Source of the DNA: Lachnospiraceae bacterium UBA4711
GTDB lineage: Bacteria > Bacillota > Clostridia > Lachnospirales > Lachnospiraceae
DNA length: 5,680 bases
Assembly (NCBI GenBank): GCA_002404515.1
Contig: DHJV01000015.1
Location: 1-5,680, forward strand
Direction of reading: 5' to 3'
The translations under genes were made by a program, and so were the position numbers. The notes below the pieces were generated by a model, which saw only the letters and a program-made list of their open reading frames with translations, did no database searches and was not told the origin of the DNA. Below, piece after piece: positions 4,906 to 5,680 of this stretch (positions are counted from its first letter, which is position 1; every line of letters begins with the position of its first letter).

Positions 4906-5130
4906 TCATTCTCCTTTCTCGCTATTCCAAAATCCATCGACTCTACGATGATATTCTTTGGCACAATCTGGACACAGGTTCTTCCCTTCCCAGATTTCCC
5001 AACCTTTGAGTTTTTCGAAATTACTGTCATACGGATCAATCAATCCATTGCGCAATGGTTGTCCTTTATATTCAGAAAACTCGGTCTTCTCGCACCGATC
5101 GCAGGTATAGAGTTTTCCAATGTTAGTCAT
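4906..5130 (-). CDS. 74-aa zinc-ribbon protein
   Basis: CDRC (C10, C13) near the N-terminus and CPDC (C53, C56) near the C-terminus frame a polar middle containing LKGWEIWEGKN. This is the usual look of small phage zinc-ribbon proteins with no assigned role. ATG 5130 follows AAAGGAG with 6-nt spacing. The final codons, encoding EKGE, contain the ribosome binding site of the next gene. Directly upstream is a strong hairpin terminator (5146-5180) with no room for a promoter between, so expression must depend on readthrough. Confidence 0.75.
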   Translation of the reverse strand: MTNIGKLYTCDRCEKTEFSEYKGQPLRNGLIDPYDSNFEKLKGWEIWEGKNLCPDCAKEYHRRVDGFWNSEKGE

Positions 5131-5145
5131 TTGAGTCTCCTTTCA

Positions 5146-5180
5146 TAAAAATAAAGACCCCGTGTTTCCACGGAGCCTTT
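5146..5180 (-). terminator. Intrinsic terminator or attenuator with GAAA tetraloop
   Basis: On the minus strand AAAGGCTCCGTG (5180-5169) pairs over 12 bp, with two G-U wobbles, with CACGGGGTCTTT (5164-5153). The loop is GAAA and a T-rich tract TTTATTTTTA follows. It starts 6 nt after the stop of the 85-aa gene. The next gene's ribosome binding site follows within a few nt, so some polymerases must read through it. Confidence 0.85.
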
Positions 5181-5186
5181 ACACTT

Positions 5187-5444
5187 TTAAGTAGTGATTA
5201 TTTGCATGATTCTTTTCAGATGTGCAATACAGCCTGGATGTTCGAATGTCATCAAATAGTATTTAACAAAAGCCAGCTTTGGTCCATGCATATAAAGCGT
5301 GAATTCACGATTTTCATCAACCACTTTTCGGCAAGTTAAACCGCATTTCACCGCTATTTTATAGCAACGATCAAGCCATTTTCTTCTTGCAATCACATTT
5401 GGATGCTCAAAAACATCGGATGTATAGTACACTATTTTCTTCAT
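5187..5444 (-). CDS. 85-aa protein of unknown function with an internal repeat
   Basis: The protein is not recognised. It is basic, with FEHPNVIA at 12-19 and FEHPGCIA at 67-74, each preceded by a YY pair (6-7 and 62-63) and followed by basic residues. This suggests two related alpha/beta halves or an internal duplication. The pair C34 and C38 is noted without a matching partner. ATG 5444 was chosen over an in-frame ATG at 5471 because GGAGGTGAT (5451-5459), a nine-base match to the 16S rRNA 3' end, lies 6 nt upstream. A terminator follows immediately. No function can be given. Confidence 0.7.
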   Translation of the reverse strand: MKKIVYYTSDVFEHPNVIARRKWLDRCYKIAVKCGLTCRKVVDENREFTLYMHGPKLAFVKYYLMTFEHPGCIAHLKRIMQIITT

Positions 5445-5450
5445 AATATA

Positions 5451-5459
5451 ATCACCTCC
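5451..5459 (-). promoter_or_regulatory. Very strong ribosome binding site of the 85-aa gene
   Basis: GGAGGTGAT is perfectly complementary to the anti-Shine-Dalgarno end of 16S rRNA, with 6-nt spacing to ATG 5444. It decides that start over ATG 5471 and predicts high translation. Confidence 0.7.
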
Positions 5460-5473
5460 ATATAATGGCATGA

Positions 5474-5680
5474 TTATTTTGCGGCTTTCGTCTCTTCCCC
5501 TGTAATAATCTCACTCATCGGCAGCCCTTCAATCCAATCGCAGAACGTCTTCCACTCATCAAGCCGATGCCCTTTCCGCTGATGGTAAATATTAGCAAGC
5601 ACCTCATAATTTACAAGCAACGTCCGCTTCTGATTGTAAGACGACGGCAACAGCTGGATCATCTGCCACCAAATATCTTT
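5474..5680 (-). CDS. C-terminal end of an unidentified protein, 5' part outside the window
   Basis: The frame is open from the window edge to TAA 5474, giving 68 residues. An internal ATG at 5662 exists, but the frame continues upstream (KDIWWQ before it) and no ribosome binding site precedes it, so this is read as the tail of a longer protein. Visible blocks are IQLLPSSYNQKRT, NYEVLANIYHQRKGH, DEWKTFCDWIEGLP and SEIITGEE. The pattern resembles the tails of conserved hypothetical proteins from Firmicutes phages, from memory only. No function is assigned. Confidence 0.7.
   Translation of the reverse strand, partial: KDIWWQMIQLLPSSYNQKRTLLVNYEVLANIYHQRKGHRLDEWKTFCDWIEGLPMSEIITGEETKAAK

Overview
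The window looks like part of a phage or prophage genome from a Firmicutes host, probably a gut or rumen clostridial relative. The evidence is the tightly packed small genes, the strong AGGAGG-type ribosome binding sites on nearly every gene, and phage-type products: two small PD-(D/E)XK nucleases, an XRE regulator, a ribbon-helix-helix protein and several tiny zinc-ribbon proteins. All eleven supported genes lie on the minus strand, so the window reads right to left. Long open frames on the plus strand are antisense shadows. No lysis, integrase or clearly named structural gene is present, so the exact phage type cannot be fixed.

Right part (5680 to 4150): the C-terminal end of an unidentified protein, then an 85-aa unknown protein, a strong hairpin terminator, and a tight run of four genes. 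These are three small zinc-ribbon-like proteins (74, 56 and 136 aa) and a 58-aa ribbon-helix-helix protein. Gene overlaps, and ribosome binding sites lying inside the preceding gene, suggest translational coupling.

Middle (4149 to 2930): an AT-rich intergenic stretch of about 360 bp holds nine exact copies of the 9-mer TGTGCTACA (either orientation) plus two 7/9 copies. It lies between the ribbon-helix-helix gene and an XRE-family regulator that starts at GTG. This is an iterated protein-binding array: an operator, a centromere-like site or a replication origin. The regulator is followed by its own promoter-like gap, a 97-aa zinc-ribbon protein and a second GAAA-loop terminator.

Left part (2929 to 1): a 130-bp leader rich in inverted repeats precedes an operon of a VRR-NUC-type nuclease, a RecB/Cas4-type nuclease (29-nt overlap) and, 3 nt further on, a large protein cut by the window edge after 657 residues. 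That protein carries the DFDGD metal-binding motif of two-barrel RNA polymerases in the expected sequence context. It also has an N-terminal HYGV/GSGRYPWGSGENP segment like tags seen on phage virion proteins, and two helix-turn-helix-like stretches. It is best read as a single-chain phage RNA polymerase related to the YonO/QDE-1 lineage.

Taken together, the window pairs an unusual polymerase and nuclease operon with a repeat-array control region bordered by two DNA-binding proteins. Whether the array controls replication, partition or transcription cannot be decided from this sequence alone.
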